Shown one piece after another: positions 1 through 13,168 of a stretch of DNA of 64,000 bases. The notes under the pieces are model-generated. The model was not told where the DNA came from and searched no databases. It was given only the letters and a program-made list of their open reading frames with translations. The translations under genes and the position numbers were made by a program. The stretch is taken from contig NC_080680.1 of the NCBI RefSeq assembly GCF_030445035.2, positions 92,571,157-92,635,156 on the forward strand. Reading direction: 5' to 3'. Origin of the DNA: Dasypus novemcinctus (lineage: Eukaryota > Chordata > Mammalia > Cingulata > Dasypodidae). Position 1 is the stretch's first letter; each line of letters begins with the position of its first letter.

Positions 1-209
1 GGGTGGCTCTCCTTACGGGACGCACTCCTTGTGCTAGGGCTCCCCTACGTGGGGGGCACCCTTGCGTGGCAGGGCACTCCTTGCACACATCAGCACTGCA
101 CATGGGCCTGCTCACCACATGCGTCAGGAGGCCATGGGTTTGAACCTTGGACCTCTCTTACGGTAGGCGGATGCTCTATCAGTTGAGCCAAATCCACTTC
201 CCCTGGGAG
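1..209 (-). mobile_element. DAS-type long SINE, cut by window edge
   Basis: The tRNA-like head is at the right end (TTGAGCCAAATCCACTTCC). The GC-rich body with the repeated ...ACTCCTTG... phrases continues off the left edge. Same family as the copies below. Confidence 0.85.
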
Positions 210-261
210 TATATTTAGACATCTGTGAACAAGGATATTTCCCACCTTCCCAAATGTACCT

Positions 262-352
262 GTAGGAACTAGACCACATGTTTGCCTTTCTGAGCCTCAG
301 TTTCCCCAGCTGTGAAGTGGGGGTAACAGTCACTATTCAGGATCCCACCTAA
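262..352 (+). repeat. MIR fragment
   Basis: The core CTGAGCCTCAGTTTCCCCAG followed by a G-rich stretch is the MIR core-SINE signature. Confidence 0.5.
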
Positions 353-1587
353 GGGAGGTAGGGCAGGGCTTATCCTGCTGTTGGAAGGTGGTCCAAGGTC
401 ACCCAGCAGGGGCAGGGCCCAGGCTTGTGGACTCCCCGCCAGTATTCTTTCTACAGAAAGGCAGCACGGTTCCCGAGTGAGCGTCTGATGTCAGGCCGCC
501 TGGTAGGACCGTCACTGTGTGACTGCTGGGTGACGTCCTGGGTGTCTCTGAGCTGGTGGTCTCCTCTAGGAAGGGGATCGTGGAGCCCAACTCTCAGGAT
601 TGTCGTGCATTTCCTATGCAAGTCAGAGCTTGGTTTAGCGCCTGGCACACAATAAATGCAAAGCTATCGTTATTAATCAAGGTCTGTGGATGGAATTCCC
701 CCAGAAGACAAAGTCCAGCTGTACGCCAGGCCCAGACAGGGCTCCCTGTGGCTGCCCAGGCGGCGAGCTAGGCTGCTGGCTGAACTCCTGCCTCCGCCAG
801 CCCTGGGGTCTGGGGTGCTGGTATGATGATCCTGATACCAGCTGGGCAGGGGGCCAAGGCCCGTTAAGACAAGGCTCAGTGGGTCCTTCACACTCAGTCG
901 CCTGCCGGGGCTCTGGCTGGCGTGTGGTCGTGTGTACCTGTATGCAGCTTCTCCCTCGCGGCTGGACGGCTGGGCAGGCTTCCAGGGTCTCATAAGAGCT
1001 CTGTTACTGAGCACCTACGTGCGCTGGGCACGAAGCGCTCGCTGCGTTGGAGCCTGGCTTTAGCGCGCACGTCATCCGCCTACTGCGCAGCGCACGGAGC
1101 GCACACGTGCTCTTTGAATCCCTGACAGCATCACTGGCCCCATTGACAGGTGTGGAAAGTGCAGCTCAGAGGGGCAGTAACTGCCGAGCTCGCAGGCAGA
1201 TTAGAATTCTGCCCTGTCCCACCCTCCCACCCACCAGGTCAGAGTCCAGGCTGCCCCACCCTGCCCCGCATAGCCCCACACCCATCTGCTCCCCTCCCCC
1301 GCAATTCCCCAGCCAGGCAACCAACATCCTGCCCAACTTCTTCCTCTCCCAAAATTTCCCACTGCCAAGTTCCAGCCTCTTCATGCAAATGATCAGCTGT
1401 GCAGCCCTTCCACCGTCCCCCATGTCCAAGTGTCCATCCACGTGTCACTTAAAAACTCTCTTATGGGGCCTCAGGTCTGCTGGCCACCCTTGTTCTAGAA
1501 ATTGTTAAATGACATGTCTTTGCTTCTTGAAGTCTTTCCAGAGTGTGAGCCTCTCAGAAGGATTTTGGGATGATAAAAATGATTGTT
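353..1587. other. Gene-free interval
   Basis: Moderately GC-rich single-copy-looking DNA. Several short frames overlap in both directions without splice or family support. Nothing recognised. Confidence 0.5.
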
Positions 1588-1795
1588 GGATGGGATGTGA
1601 CTCAATCAGTTGAGCTCCCGCCTCCCACATGGGAGGTTCTACGTGAGTTCTCAGTGCCTCCTGAAAAAAGAAGAACAAGCAAAACAAACAATAAAACGAA
1701 CTCAGGAAAGTTGATGTGGCTCAGTGGTTGAGCCCTGGCTTCCCACATATGAGGTTCAATCCCTGGTCCCTGGCATCTCAAAAAAAAAAATTATT
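1588..1795 (+). mobile_element. Dimeric short tRNA-headed SINE (DAS-like)
   Basis: Two ~80-bp tRNA-like units in sense orientation, each with a B-box-like GGTTC segment, are joined by an A-rich linker and closed by an A-run at ~1,780-1,790. Confidence 0.7.
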
Positions 1796-2245
1796 AATAA
1801 TTTATTGAAAATCTACTGTGCTGTGCTAAATGTATCAGGCACTGTGCTAAATGTATCATCTCATCTACTCAGCTCATCACCCTCTGAGGCAGGTCTAGTA
1901 TCATTTCCATTTTACAAATGGGGAAACAGGCTCAGGGAGGGAAATGGCACTGTTCAAAGACAGTAACAGTAATATCTGACATTCAGGTGATCTGCGTCAG
2001 TGCTAGGTACGACTTCACGCACTTATGGATCTTTTAACACCATCACAGCTTTGAAGGATCAGTACTGCTCAAATCCTCATGTGAGAGGTGAGGAAACAAA
2101 TGTGCAGCAGGGCAATGGGCTGCCTGAGGCCACACAGCCAGCAGTAGTGGAATCTGGATTCTAACCCAAGACCTGCCTCCACAGCCTACACTCTGGTCTT
2201 GTGGGCTTCTAGGAGGCAGAAATGGGATTTGAATCTAGGAAGTGC
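1796..2245 (-). repeat. Two MIR fragments, antisense
   Basis: Phrases such as CCATTTTACAAATGGGGAAA and CCACACAGCCAGCAGTAG mark reverse-oriented MIRs at about 1,850-1,965 and 2,010-2,200. Confidence 0.55.
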
Positions 2246-2909
2246 TCCCCTAGTTCAAGCCCTAGTGCTCCCTGAGCCTCCCTTGGGAGAGGAAGAGTGA
2301 GCCAAAGCCAGGCCTCAGACCGTGGGACGGCTACCAGCACATCAGGGTAAAAACCGCAGCTGGGAAACCAGCCCGCTTCGAGGAGGCTTGGAGCTGGGGC
2401 GGAGTCCACGGAAGTGGCTTTGGCTGGGACACTTGAGGGGGTGGAGGGTCCACAAGGGCTGCACTGGGGCAGGGCTTGGGTTCCCCACGAGGCCCGGGAA
2501 TTGGCAGGCATTTGTGCCGACCAAGTGCTTTGCGGTAATTACTATTTCCTGCTTCCATGGGTTTCCAAGGTCTTACGCTTAAATATTTTTAGCAGATGAG
2601 CCATGCAGCCTCCATTAAAAAATAAATACATTTATTAAACAAAATTCAGAGATACTCGTTTTCCTCTCTTTACATAATCTCCAAGCACTTAGACGTTATT
2701 GTGAGAGGCACCTAAGTCCAGTTTGAAAGTGAACTTGGAATGAAACTTGCCACCAAGCAGCGCCGAGAGCGCCGGCTCCCGGGGCAGACACACCTGTCCA
2801 CCAGACTAGGACCTGCCCCTCTCTGAGCCTCAGTTCCTCACCTGTAAAGTGGAGATAACCCAATATGAAGCCCTTAGCACAACACCCAAAGGAGACCTCT
2901 AACACCCAG

Positions 2910-3425
2910 TGTAGCAGCTTGATATGGTTATGAATTCCAAAAATAGATATTGGATTACATTTGTAATCTTGTCTGTACCTGGGTGTGATTAAGTTATAAT
3001 TAGGGCTTTGATTGGGCCAGGTCATTAGGGCATTGAGTCCCCACCCACCAGATAAAAGGCATGGCAAAGGACAGAGTTGAGGGTTTTTATGTTGGAGTTT
3101 GATGCTGAGGCCTTAAGCTGGAGCCCCAGGAGGGAAGCTCACAGAGGAAAGAGAAGCCAGCCCCAGGAAGAAGCAAGCCCTGGGAAGAAAGGAACCTTGA
3201 ACCCTGAGAGAAGGAAGACCCTGGAAGAGAGGAACCCAGGAAGCCTGAACCCTCAGAGCCGTCAGCAGCCATCTTGCTGCAACATGGGCAAATAGACATT
3301 GGTGAGGGAAGTCACTTATGCTTTAAGGCCTGGCATCTGTAAGCTCCTACCCCAAATAAATACCCTTTATAAAAACCAACCCATTGCTGGTGTTTTGCAT
3401 CAGCACCCGTTGGCTGACTAATACA
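2910..3425 (+). mobile_element. Solo-LTR-like element, copy A
   Basis: 516 bp starting TGTAGCAG and ending CTAATACA, with an internal AATAAA near the 3' end. It is alignable by eye with copies at 5,175-5,847 and 22,269-22,925. The TG...CA ends and poly(A) signal point to an LTR. Flanks cccag/cctgg do not form a clean duplication here. Confidence 0.75.
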
Positions 3426-3934
3426 CCTGGGTGCTGGACACGCTCATTGTCACCGAGAGTGTAAGGGAAGTCAAACAACCCCAGGACACCGAAGGACACT
3501 GGGCCTTTGGGCTGGGCCAGCTGCAAGGTGGTGAGCCACATCCTGGTGACCCGCCTGTTTTCCTGGAAGGATGGGCGTGCTTGGCGTCATCTCTGGGGCC
3601 TGCCCCCTCGGCTGGCCTTGCTTCCTTCCATTTCCTCATGCTGAGGCAATGCCCGGGCTGCACATGGGGTGGGTGTGGCAGCATCTGGCCCCAGCATCTG
3701 GCCCAGCCCTCTCCACAGGGCAAGTCCGTGATGCCTGGTGGAGCCATGGCAGGGCCCGCGAGTCAGGGTTCTCTGAGCCCAGGAGGTAGGAGATGGGAGG
3801 AGGTGGAGGCTGGAGCCAGCCTCGGCCTTGACCCTTGGGCCCCCGTAACCAGTGACCTGCTGGGCGCCTCCCCCTGCTTAGTTAGTATCATGGTTGTCTC
3901 CATGAACGTGAAACAGAGCTCACCTCTCACTGCC

Positions 3935-4275
3935 CCCACACCTGGCCCATCTCAGTGGTGGCACCTCCTTCCACCTCTTGTGTCTGCCAGAACCCAGGGG
4001 TTGTCCTCTTTGTCCCTCACCTCCCTGGTCTCCTCAACCCACAAGTCTCTTGACTCTATCCTTGGATTCTCTCTTGCTTCCTCCACCTCTTCCTGTCCTC
4101 ACAGCCCTGCCAGGTCCAGCCTCACCATTGCTCTGACTGAGATGTGGGTTCTCTCTACTCACCCCGCCAGGCCGCCCTCCCCTGTAGGTACGGAGACTCT
4201 GAAACGCCCAGACCCGATCATGTCGTTCTCCTGCTGAAAACCTGTGCTGGCCCCGCCCTCATACCCAGTGTCTAT
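3935..4275 (+). repeat. L2-like fragment
   Basis: The phrase GATCATGTCGTTCTCCTGCT followed by AAAACC resembles the L2 3' half. The longest chance open frame of the flank (3,431-4,237) runs through it and is not a gene. Confidence 0.4.
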
Positions 4276-4324
4276 CACACGCAAACCAGGAGCTGACAAT
4301 TTTCCAAATGGTCTAAACTTTTTA

Positions 4325-4520
4325 TGTGGTTTATCTGAATTAATCCTCATTAACTCTGTAGGGTAGGTGCTGTCATTACCTCTGTTTCATAGATGAAGAA
4401 ACTGAGGCACAGAGAGAGTAAATATCTTGCTCAGGATCATGCCGTTAAGAAATGGGCAAGGCCTGGAGAAGAAAGGGTGGCCTGGCGGGGTGAGCAGAGA
4501 AACCCAGGCAGTCTGCCTAC
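4325..4520 (-). repeat. MIR fragment, antisense
   Basis: GATGAAGAAACTGAGGCACA is the reverse MIR core. Confidence 0.65.
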
Positions 4521-4544
4521 AGACCCGTGCTCTAGACCACTGCA

Positions 4545-4905
4545 TTCTGTGCAGCGTGCAGCCTCAGCCTCTGTGAGTTGCCACAAGCTGTTCCCTCTGC
4601 CGAGAATACCTTTCCATCCCCCCTCTCTACCTGGCAAGCCTCTACGCATCCTTCAGAACCCAGCTCACACGTCCCCTCCTTTGGATGACAGTCCACCTCA
4701 GCTCCACACTGCATCCACCCAGCTATCATTAGAGCACCATGGTTTGAAGTGATTGTCGTGACCGTGCCTGTGTCTGTCTCCCTCAGGACGGGAACTATGT
4801 CTGATCCATCTCTATGTTCCCCATACTCAGGATGCGTCAGGCAAGGAGGCAGACCCCAGGGAAGGAATAAGTGAAGGAGGAATGAATGAATGAACGCGTC
4901 ATCAT
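4545..4905 (+). repeat. L2 3' end
   Basis: L2 3' UTR-like run (cctcctttgg..., gggaactatgtctgatc...) ending in a GAATGAATGAATGAA-type tail. Confidence 0.6.
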
Positions 4906-5174
4906 ATATGAAGGATTAGCCTAGGCATATCTTTGAGAAAAGAGCCCAAACTTTATTAAAAAGAGCCAGATGTTTCCAATCCCCCCAATTCTTGCTTTTG
5001 GAGAAAAAGAAAAGCAAAATGCAAACACCTGTATTATTTCTCATGGAAATTTACTTTCTTTGCCTTACTTTTAATCCTAAAACAAAAACAGCTTTTGGAG
5101 GAAGGAAGAGTGAGCTCCAGGAGGGCCTGCCTGTTGGGAGGTCAAGGAAGGAAGTGAAAATAAAATAAAGGAAG

Positions 5175-5847
5175 TATGGCAGTTTGATATTGTTTATGAA
5201 TTCCAAAAATAGCTATTTGATTATATTTGTGAGCTGGTCTGTTCCTCTGGGCATATTAGATTGTATTGGATTCCGAGGTCTCACTTTTACTTGATTAAAT
5301 AACGATTAAGGCTTTGATTGGGCCACGTCAGTAGGACATTGAGTCCCTGCCCCCTTGGTGGAGTAGAAAACTACTTGGCAGAGGAGAGAGTTTGGGTTTT
5401 CTGATGCTGGAGGCTGGGGAAGTAAATACAGAGACACAGATACGTGAGGAAAGAGAGAAGGCGCTACTAGACAGGGCAGACGCCCCGGGAAGAGAGAGCG
5501 CCTGATGGTCCACACCTGACCTTGTGGAGAGAGCAGCGCAGCTGAGCCCCGGGAGAAATGAGCCCCGGGCGAGAGACGAGACTTACCCCAGCCTACGGCT
5601 GAGATTGGAAGAAGCTGGGCCCGTGGAGCCTTACGAGGAAGAGGAAGGCTGAACCCTCGAGACATCTCCCGCCATCTTGCTCAACACGTGGCAAATGATT
5701 TTGGGTGAGAAAGTGCCTCTTATGGTGCCTTGAACTGGACTCTTTAGGACCTGGTAGCTGTAAACTTCCATCCCAAATAAAAACCCTTTATAAACACCAA
5801 CAGATTTCTGGTTCTTTGCAACAGCACCCCTTTGGCTGACTAGTACA
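5175..5847 (+). mobile_element. Solo-LTR-like element, copy B
   Basis: 673 bp, homologous to copy A, flanked by a perfect 5-bp duplication GGAAG (5,170-5,174 and 5,848-5,852). It contains CCCAAATAAAAACC near the end (poly(A) signal). A 5-bp duplication suits an ERVL/MaLR-class LTR. Confidence 0.8.
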
Positions 5848-6771
5848 GGAAGGAAGAAATTCTTAGTACCCCGCAGATTCCTTCAAATCCTGAATACTCA
5901 AATATGGCATGTTTCTGTGCTTTAAAAAAATGAAGGCTTTGTTTTTGTAATAATGACATAGACCCTATTAAGAGATGCTCATGACAAAACTGAAAACAAT
6001 TTAAATCACCCAGAAAAAGACAAAGAAGAAAATTGCTCCAAAGCACACCTCCCAATGGCTTTTGCAAGTGCATCCATTTGTGAAGTCCTTGATCTATGCC
6101 TAAGGTGGGAGTCGTCTGCTGTATGTAGATTATACTTTAATTCTAAATATCTGACCTCCCAGAGAAAGCCCCTGACGTCCTCGAGACCTCCCCGTCTGCC
6201 TCTTATAGCACCCTGAATCATTCAGGGTCCAGTCCAGTCATTAACTATTGAGTCTTCCTCTCTGCTGTACTCTGGCTGGGTCCAGGGACAAAGAGTAGAG
6301 CAGTCTTCATGGAAGAGGCTTTAATCAAATAATGACACAAGTAATTGTTTAGCTGTTGCTGTGATTAGAGCTACGGGGGGTGGTGGTTGCTGGTTCTTAG
6401 AACTTGCTAAGGGAGACAGGGAAAGTTTTCTGGAGGACATTACAGTCAATCTGAAGGAAGAGGTGGTAACCCAGAGCTCGAGGGAGCACAGGCTGGCACA
6501 GGGCAAAACTCGTGGGGAAGGAACCCCCGTATGGTTGCCACGGCTGGCTGCAGTTCTCCTTCCTCCATCGCCGCAGAGACCTGGTTTTGTTCTGTGTTTA
6601 CCAATCCATCCACTAAAGCTTGACTCAGATAAATCCTGATGAGTCTTAACCAATCATGGTGGTCCTCATCTCCTTGCCAGTGGTTGGAGGGGAGAGCATG
6701 AGACCCAGTTTTGGCAAACGAAAAGAGGAATAGTCTGCATGTGAGGATGTAATTTCTGGAATGCCTGCAGC
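5848..6771. other. Gene-free interval
   Basis: Mixed-composition DNA with no repeat or exon I can name. Confidence 0.4.
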
Positions 6772-6782
6772 CATTCTGTATT

Positions 6783-7215
6783 TTTTTAAATTTAATTTTA
6801 TTTTTATTTACTTCTCTCCCCTCCCTCCCCAGACCCCCACCCCCACCCCCACCCCGCTCCATTGTCTGCTCTCTGTGTCCATTCGCTGTGTGTTCTGTGT
6901 CAGCTTGTATTCTTCTCAGGTGGCACCAGGAATCTGTGTCTCTTTGGTTGCATCATCTTGCTGCATCAGCTTTCTGTGTGTGTGGCACCACTCCTGGGCA
7001 GGCTGTGCTTTTTTTGCTCAGGGCAGCTCTCCTTGCAGGACACATTCCTTTCACGTGGGGCTCCCCTGCGCGGGGGACACCCCTGCGTGGCACAGCACTC
7101 CTTGCACGTGGCAGCACTACACATGGGCCAGCTCACCACATGGGCCCTGGGTTTGAACCCTGGATCTCGTATGTAGTAGGTGGACATTCTATCAGTTGAG
7201 CCACATCCGCTTCCT
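6783..7215 (-). mobile_element. DAS-type long SINE
   Basis: Full antisense copy: T/A-rich tail, CCCACCCCC-type tract, GC body, tRNA-like head. Flanked by the direct repeat CATTCTGTATT (6,772-6,782 and 7,216-7,226), so it is a single clean insertion. Confidence 0.92.
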
Positions 7216-7872
7216 CATTCTGTATTCTTGAGGATAGGCCAGGATGTGTGGCTGAGCAAAACGAGAGCAAGAAATCTGAGTCCTTAATAGTATCAGTGAA
7301 CCTTTGAACAAACAGTCCTGGACTGCCCTCCACCTAGGACTTCTTGTTATATGAAGAAGACAAACGCCCTTATTGTTTAAATGATTTTAAGTTGGGCTTT
7401 TGGGAGTGTCAGTCGGGCCGACAGTGGGGCAGGGGAGGCCTTCTGCAGGCGTGGCATAAGGAGCACACTGCTTTTGCTGGAATTGCAGGGCAGCTAGGGG
7501 TGGACATAGGGGATGGGTGGAGATTATGGGGCGGGGGTTGGCTAAAGCTTTACCGTCACTCCACTAGAGTGAATTAGTTTAGAGGCTATTGGGACTTGGA
7601 ATTGAGAGTAATATGAGAGTGGCAAGAGATGTGGCAGAGAAGTGGGTACCTAAGCTGCCTAAGCTATGTGTCACCTCTGGCTGTCCCAAAGTTGATCAGC
7701 TACCCTTCAATACTCAACTAACTCCAGATCCTCTTCCTCCCTATGCACTGTGGGAAACCACCCCTCCCCTTAAGAACCATGGATTCCTGGGGAGCCAAAC
7801 TCTCTGTCGTGCTGCTGGCTCCCTAATTATTGCTCTGGATTTGCAGATTTGCCTATTTCTCCTTGCAATTCT

Positions 7873-8165
7873 ATCAATATATTTTTTATTGAGACATAAT
7901 TCACATACCATAAAATTCATCCTTCCAAAGTGTGAAAATTCATTGGTTTTTAGTATACCCACAAGGCTGTGTAACCATCATCTCTGTCTTATTTCAGAAG
8001 CTGTGCATCACCCCAGAAACTCTGTGCCCATTAGCAATCACCGCCCTTCCCCTCAGCCCCTGGCGACCACTAATTTATGTTCTGTTTCTAAGGATTTATC
8101 TATTCTGGAAATTCATATAAATGGAATCATACAATATGTGGCCTTTTGGAACTGGCTTCCCTTTC
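7873..8165 (-). mobile_element. L1 3' UTR fragment, antisense
   Basis: TTTTATTGAGACATAATTCA and ATGGAATCATACAATATGTG are standard phrases of mammalian L1M 3' ends read in reverse. Confidence 0.75.
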
Positions 8166-8240
8166 ACACCACGCATCCCATCAGGTAATATACTAAGCAA
8201 AGATTCCTCTCCCTGGCCCTGCAAAATCCTATAGACACGA

Positions 8241-9524
8241 TTTTTTAAAAACAGATCAATATTATTGATACATATTAATAAAGCATACAATTCATCAAAA
8301 GTGTACAGTCAATGGTATTTGGTATAATCACATAGTTGTGCATTCATCACCTTACTCATTATTAGAGCATTTTCATTATTTCAATATTAATAACAAATTG
8401 AAAAAAAACAAGAAAATTTTTCACCTCTCATTCTCTCTATGCTTCCCATGCCATACATAACTTCTGTTTCTGGCTATTCTTGCACACTTATTTATTTTTA
8501 AGCAGTTTTATTGAGATATATTCACATACCATATGATCTATCCAAAATATACCATCAATGGCTATTAGTATAATCACAGTGTCATCACTACAGAAAATCT
8601 TAGAACAATTTCATTACTCCAAAAATAATAACTCCATACTCTTTAGTAGTCACCTCTCAATTCCTCTATGCTTCTCCAGCCCTACATAACCACTAATCTA
8701 ATTTCATTTTTATAAATTGATTTATATTGACATTTCATATAAGTGGAATCATACAATATATAGTATTTTGTGTCTGGTTTCTGTCACTTGGCATAATGTT
8801 TTTTTTTATTCTGATATTAACAACTTGTGGTATTAACATATATTAGTTCAGTTTCAAAGAAATATAGTCTTAAATATGCAATTTTACCTATACTCATATT
8901 TCACATGCAGGTTACTATGCTATACAGTTCCATGTTACAGTTTTTAGCTTTCCTTTTAGTAATATGCATGACCTTAGACTTTCCCTTCAAACCACTGTCA
9001 TCTCCATGTAATAGCACTGCTAGTAACAAACACTATGCTGTGTTTTCACCTTTTCTATTCATTTCCAAAGATTAACACACATCCTTTTTGCCAATTCTGT
9101 ACAAGTTAACCCTCAGCCTTCCATTCTCTACCCTCATTATATTCTCTGGTGATCCATATTCTAGTTATTAATTCCATGAGATTGCTTAATATATTTAGTT
9201 CATAGTGTCAGTCATACAGTATTTATCCTTTTGTATCTGACTTGCTTCTCTCAACATAACATCCTCCAGGTTCATCTGTCATATGCTTTATGACTTCATT
9301 TCTTCTTATAGCTGCGTAATATTCCATTGTGTGAATACACCATAGTATATCCATTTATCAGTTGATAACACTGGGGTGGTTTCCAACTTCTGGCAATGGT
9401 GAATGACGCCGCTATGAACATTCGTTGTGTAGATGACTATTCGTATCGCTGCTTTCGGTACTTCTGGATAGATATCCAGTAGTGGTATTGCCAGGTCATG
9501 TGGCAAATCTATATTCAACTTCTT
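8241..9524 (-). mobile_element. Xenarthran-type L1, truncated copy, antisense
   Basis: 3' UTR of the same L1 family as the next element, truncated where that element begins. The opening ATTGATACATATTAATAAAG recurs at ~9,547. Confidence 0.75.
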
Positions 9525-10540
9525 TTAAAAAAAAAAATCAATTTTATTGATACATATTAATAAAGCATACAATTCATCCAGAGTGTACAATCAATGGTAT
9601 TTAGTATAATCACATCATTGTACATTCATCACCTCAATCATTATTAAAGCATTTTCATGATTTCAATAATAATAATAAACAAAAACCAGAGAGACAAGAA
9701 AGTTCTTCACCTCTCAATCTCTCTGTTTCCCCTGCTGTACATAACTGCTATTTCTGGCTATTCTTGATATTTATTTATTAAGCAGTTTTATCGAGATATT
9801 TTCACGTACCATACAATCTGTCTAAAGTGTATAATCAATGGCTTTTAGTATAATTACAATGTTGTGTGTTCATCATGACAAAAAAATTTAGAATTATTTA
9901 ATTACTCCAAAAAGAAAAACTCTACACCCCTTAGTATGCCTTCCCTAGCCCTACGTAACCGCTACTCAAATTTCATCTTTAAAAAATTGATTTATATTTA
10001 TATTTTATATAAATGGAATCATACAGTATGTTATACAATATATTTAGTTCATAGAAACACAATCATAAAGAATTTGTCCTTTTGTTTCTGGCTTGCTTCA
10101 TTCAGCATAATGTCCTCCAGGTTCATCCATGTTGTCATATGTTTTACGACTTCATTTCTTCTTACAGCTGCCTAATATTCCATCGTGTGAATACACCACG
10201 GTTTATCCATTCATCAGTTGATGGGCACCTGGGTTGTTTCCAACTTCTGGTAATCATGAATAATGCCGCTATGAACATCAGTGTGCAGATGTCTGTTCAA
10301 GTCACTGCTCTCAGTACTTCTGGGTATAATATACCCAGTAGCGGTATTGCAGGGTCACGTGGCAAATCTATATTTAACTCTTTAGGAACTGCCAAACAGT
10401 CCTCCACATAGCTGTATCATTCTGCATTCCCATCAACAGTGAATAAGTGTTCCTATCTCTCCACATCCTCTCCAACACTTGGAGTTCTCTGTCTTTTTAA
10501 TAGTGGTCATTCTGATGAAATGATATCTCATTGTAGTTTT

Positions 10541-10960
10541 TTTTTTAAGATTTATTTTTATTTATTTCTCTCCCCTTCCCCCACCCCGCCCCAATTGTCT
10601 GATCTCTGTGTCCATTCACTGTGTGTTCTTCTGTGTCCGCTTATATTCTTGTCAGTGGCACTCGGAATCTGTGTCTCTTTTTGTTGCATCATCTTGCTGT
10701 GTCAGCTCTCCGTGTTTGCGGCACCGTTCCTGGGCAGGCTGCACTTTCTTTTGCACTGGGCGGCTCTCCTTATGGGGCGCGCTCCTTGCGCGTGGGGCTC
10801 CCCTATGTGGGGGACACCCTTGTGTGGCAGGGCACTCCTTGCGCGCATCAGCACTGAGCATGGGCCAGCTCATCACACGGGTCAGGAGGCCCTGGGTTTG
10901 AACCTTGGACCTCCCATGTGGTAGGCAGATGCCCTATCCATTGGGCCAAATCTGCTTCCC
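10541..10960 (-). mobile_element. DAS-type long SINE inside L1
   Basis: Complete antisense copy between the repeats ATCTCATTGTAGTTTT (10,525-10,540) and ATCTCATTATAGTTTT (10,961-10,976). Confidence 0.93.
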
Positions 10961-11178
10961 ATCTCATTATAGTTTTGATTTGCATTTCCCTAATCATTAG
11001 TGATGCTGAACATTTTTTCATGTTTTTCCTTTTTGCCAAATTTTCTTTTTGGACAAATGTCTATTCAAGTGTTGCCCACTTTTTAATCTGGTCATTTGTT
11101 TTTTTGTTGTTGAGTGGTAACATTTCTGGATATTAAACCCTTATTGGACATGGGATTTCCAAATATTTTCTCATTGAG

Positions 11179-11508
11179 TCAGCTGCCTCTCACCCTTTTG
11201 ACAAAGTCCTGTGAGGTACAAAAGTGTTCAGTTTTGAGGAGGTCCCATTTATCTGTTTTTAATTTTGCTGTGTATACTTTGGGTATAAGGTCCAAGAAAC
11301 TACCACCTACCACAATGTCTTTAAGATGTTTCCTTACATTTTCTTCTAGGAGCTTTATGGTCCTGGCTTTTATATTTAGGTCTTTGATCCATTTTGAGTT
11401 GATTCTTGTGTAGGGAATGAGACAGGGGTTCTCTTTCAATCTTTTGCTTATGGATGTCCAGTTCTTCCAGCACCAGTTGTTGAAGAGACTGTTTTGTCCC
11501 GTTAACAT
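11179..11508 (-). pseudogene. L1 ORF2 C-terminal remnant
   Basis: A 109-codon open stretch with W-KNW-S-KRLKENPCLIPYT and INSKWIKDLNIKARTIKLLE, typical of the region after the L1 reverse transcriptase. Confidence 0.85.
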
Positions 11509-11620
11509 GGCTTTGGTAGGTTTGTCAAAAACCAGTTTGCTGTAGATGTGAGGGTTTATTTCGGGACTCTCAATACTATTCCTATGGTCAATGTGTCCAT
11601 CTTTATGTCAATACCGTGCT

Positions 11621-12036
11621 AGTTTTTTAAGATTTATTTATTTCTTGCCCCTCCCCCCTCCCCCCATCCCCGCCATTGTCTGCTCTCTGTGTCCATTCAC
11701 CATGTGTTCTCCTGCATCTGCTTGCCTTATCAGGTGGCACCAGGAAACTGCATCTCTTTGTTGCATCATCTTGCTGCGTCAGCTCTCCGTGTGTGCAGCG
11801 CCTCTCCTGGGCAGGCTGCACTATTTTCACGCAGGGCGGCTCTCCTTGAGGGGCACACTCCTTGCATGTGGGACACCCCTAAGCAGGGGCGCCCCTGTGT
11901 GGCACAGCACTCCTTGTGTGCAGCAGCTCTGCAAGTGGGCCAGGTCTCCACACAGGTCAGGAGGCCCCGGGGATTGAACCCTGGACCCTCCATATGGTAG
12001 GCGGATGCTCTATCAGTTGAGCCATGTCCACTTCCC
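11621..12036 (-). mobile_element. DAS-type long SINE inside L1
   Basis: Antisense copy flanked by AATACCGTGCT / AATACCATGCT. Confidence 0.92.
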
Positions 12037-12180
12037 AATACCATGCTGTTTGACCACTAGCTTTGTAATATGTTTCAAGGTCAGGCAGTGAAATTCCTCC
12101 CATGTTGTTCTTCTTCTTTAGGATGTTTTTTGGCTATTCAGGTATACTTTCCCTTCCAAATGAATTTGGTAATTGTCATT

Positions 12181-12589
12181 TTTTTTTTTTTAAAGATTTC
12201 TCTCCCCTTCCCCCCTCCCCCCAGTTGTCTGCTCTCTGTGTCCGTTCGCTGTGTGTTCTTCTGTGACCGCTTCTATCCTTACCAGCGGCACCGGGAATCT
12301 GTGTTTCTTTTCGTTGTATCATCTTGTTGTGTCAGCTCTCTGTGTGTGCAGGGCCATTCTTGGGCAGGTTGCACTTTCTTTTGCGCTGGGCGGCTCTCCT
12401 TATGGGGCGCACTCCTTGCATGTGGGGCTCTCCTTCGCAGGGGACACCCCTGCGTGGCACGGCACTCCTTGTGTGCATCAGCACTGCGCGTGGGCCAGCT
12501 CCACATGGGTCAAGGAGGCCCAGGGTTTGAACCGCGGACCTCCCATGTTGTAGATGAACTCCCTATCCATTGGGCCAAGTCCGCTTCCC
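12181..12589 (-). mobile_element. DAS-type long SINE inside L1
   Basis: Antisense copy with a T-rich tail at the left, a GC body and the head ending GCCAAGTCCGCTTCCC. Confidence 0.9.
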
Positions 12590-12939
12590 TGATCCTTCTT
12601 ATTTCTCTGGGATCAGTTGCAAATTTCCACTGTCATTTCTGATTTTATTTTCATCTTCTATCTTTTTTTCTTTGTTACTCTAGCTAAGGGTTGGTCAATT
12701 TTATTGGTCTTCTCAAAGTTTTGTTGACTTTCTCTATTTGTTGTTGTTGTTGCTATTGATTTCATTTATTTCTGCTCTGATCTTTATTATTTCTTTCCTT
12801 CCATTTGCTTTGGGAATGGTTTACTGTTTCTTTTCTAGTATTTCTAGTTCAGTTAGAGCTTATATATTAGCTCTTTCTTTTTTAATATAGGCATTTAGGG
12901 CTAAACACTTCCTTCTCAGCACTGCCTTCACAGTATCCC

Positions 12940-13152
12940 CTTTTTTACTCCCTGAGGTACCAGGGATTGAATCCAGGACCTTGTACACTGGAAGTAGGCA
13001 CTCAACCACTGAGCCACATCTGCACCCCAATGAGAGTTGGCTTTTTCATTTGTTTTTCTATTTTTGTTTGTTTTTAAGAGGTACTGGGGATCAAAACTGG
13101 GACCACGTACATGGGAAGCAGGTGCTCAATCACTTAAGCTACATCCACTCCC
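12940..13152 (-). mobile_element. Dimeric short SINE inside L1
   Basis: Two antisense tRNA-like units, each ending GAGCCACAT/TAAGCTACATC, separated by a T/G-rich linker. Confidence 0.75.
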
Positions 13153-13168
13153 CACACCTAAGTTTTTG

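Noticed and set aside
2910..3425. Possible full endogenous provirus between copies A and B
   Set aside because: The 1.75 kb between the two LTR-like copies has L2 and MIR pieces, not gag/pol/env, and the copies differ in length and flanks; they are separate solo insertions.
3431..4237. 268-codon open frame
   Set aside because: It crosses an LTR flank and an L2-like repeat, has no recognisable domain, splice frame or conservation, and reads like translated C/T-rich DNA.
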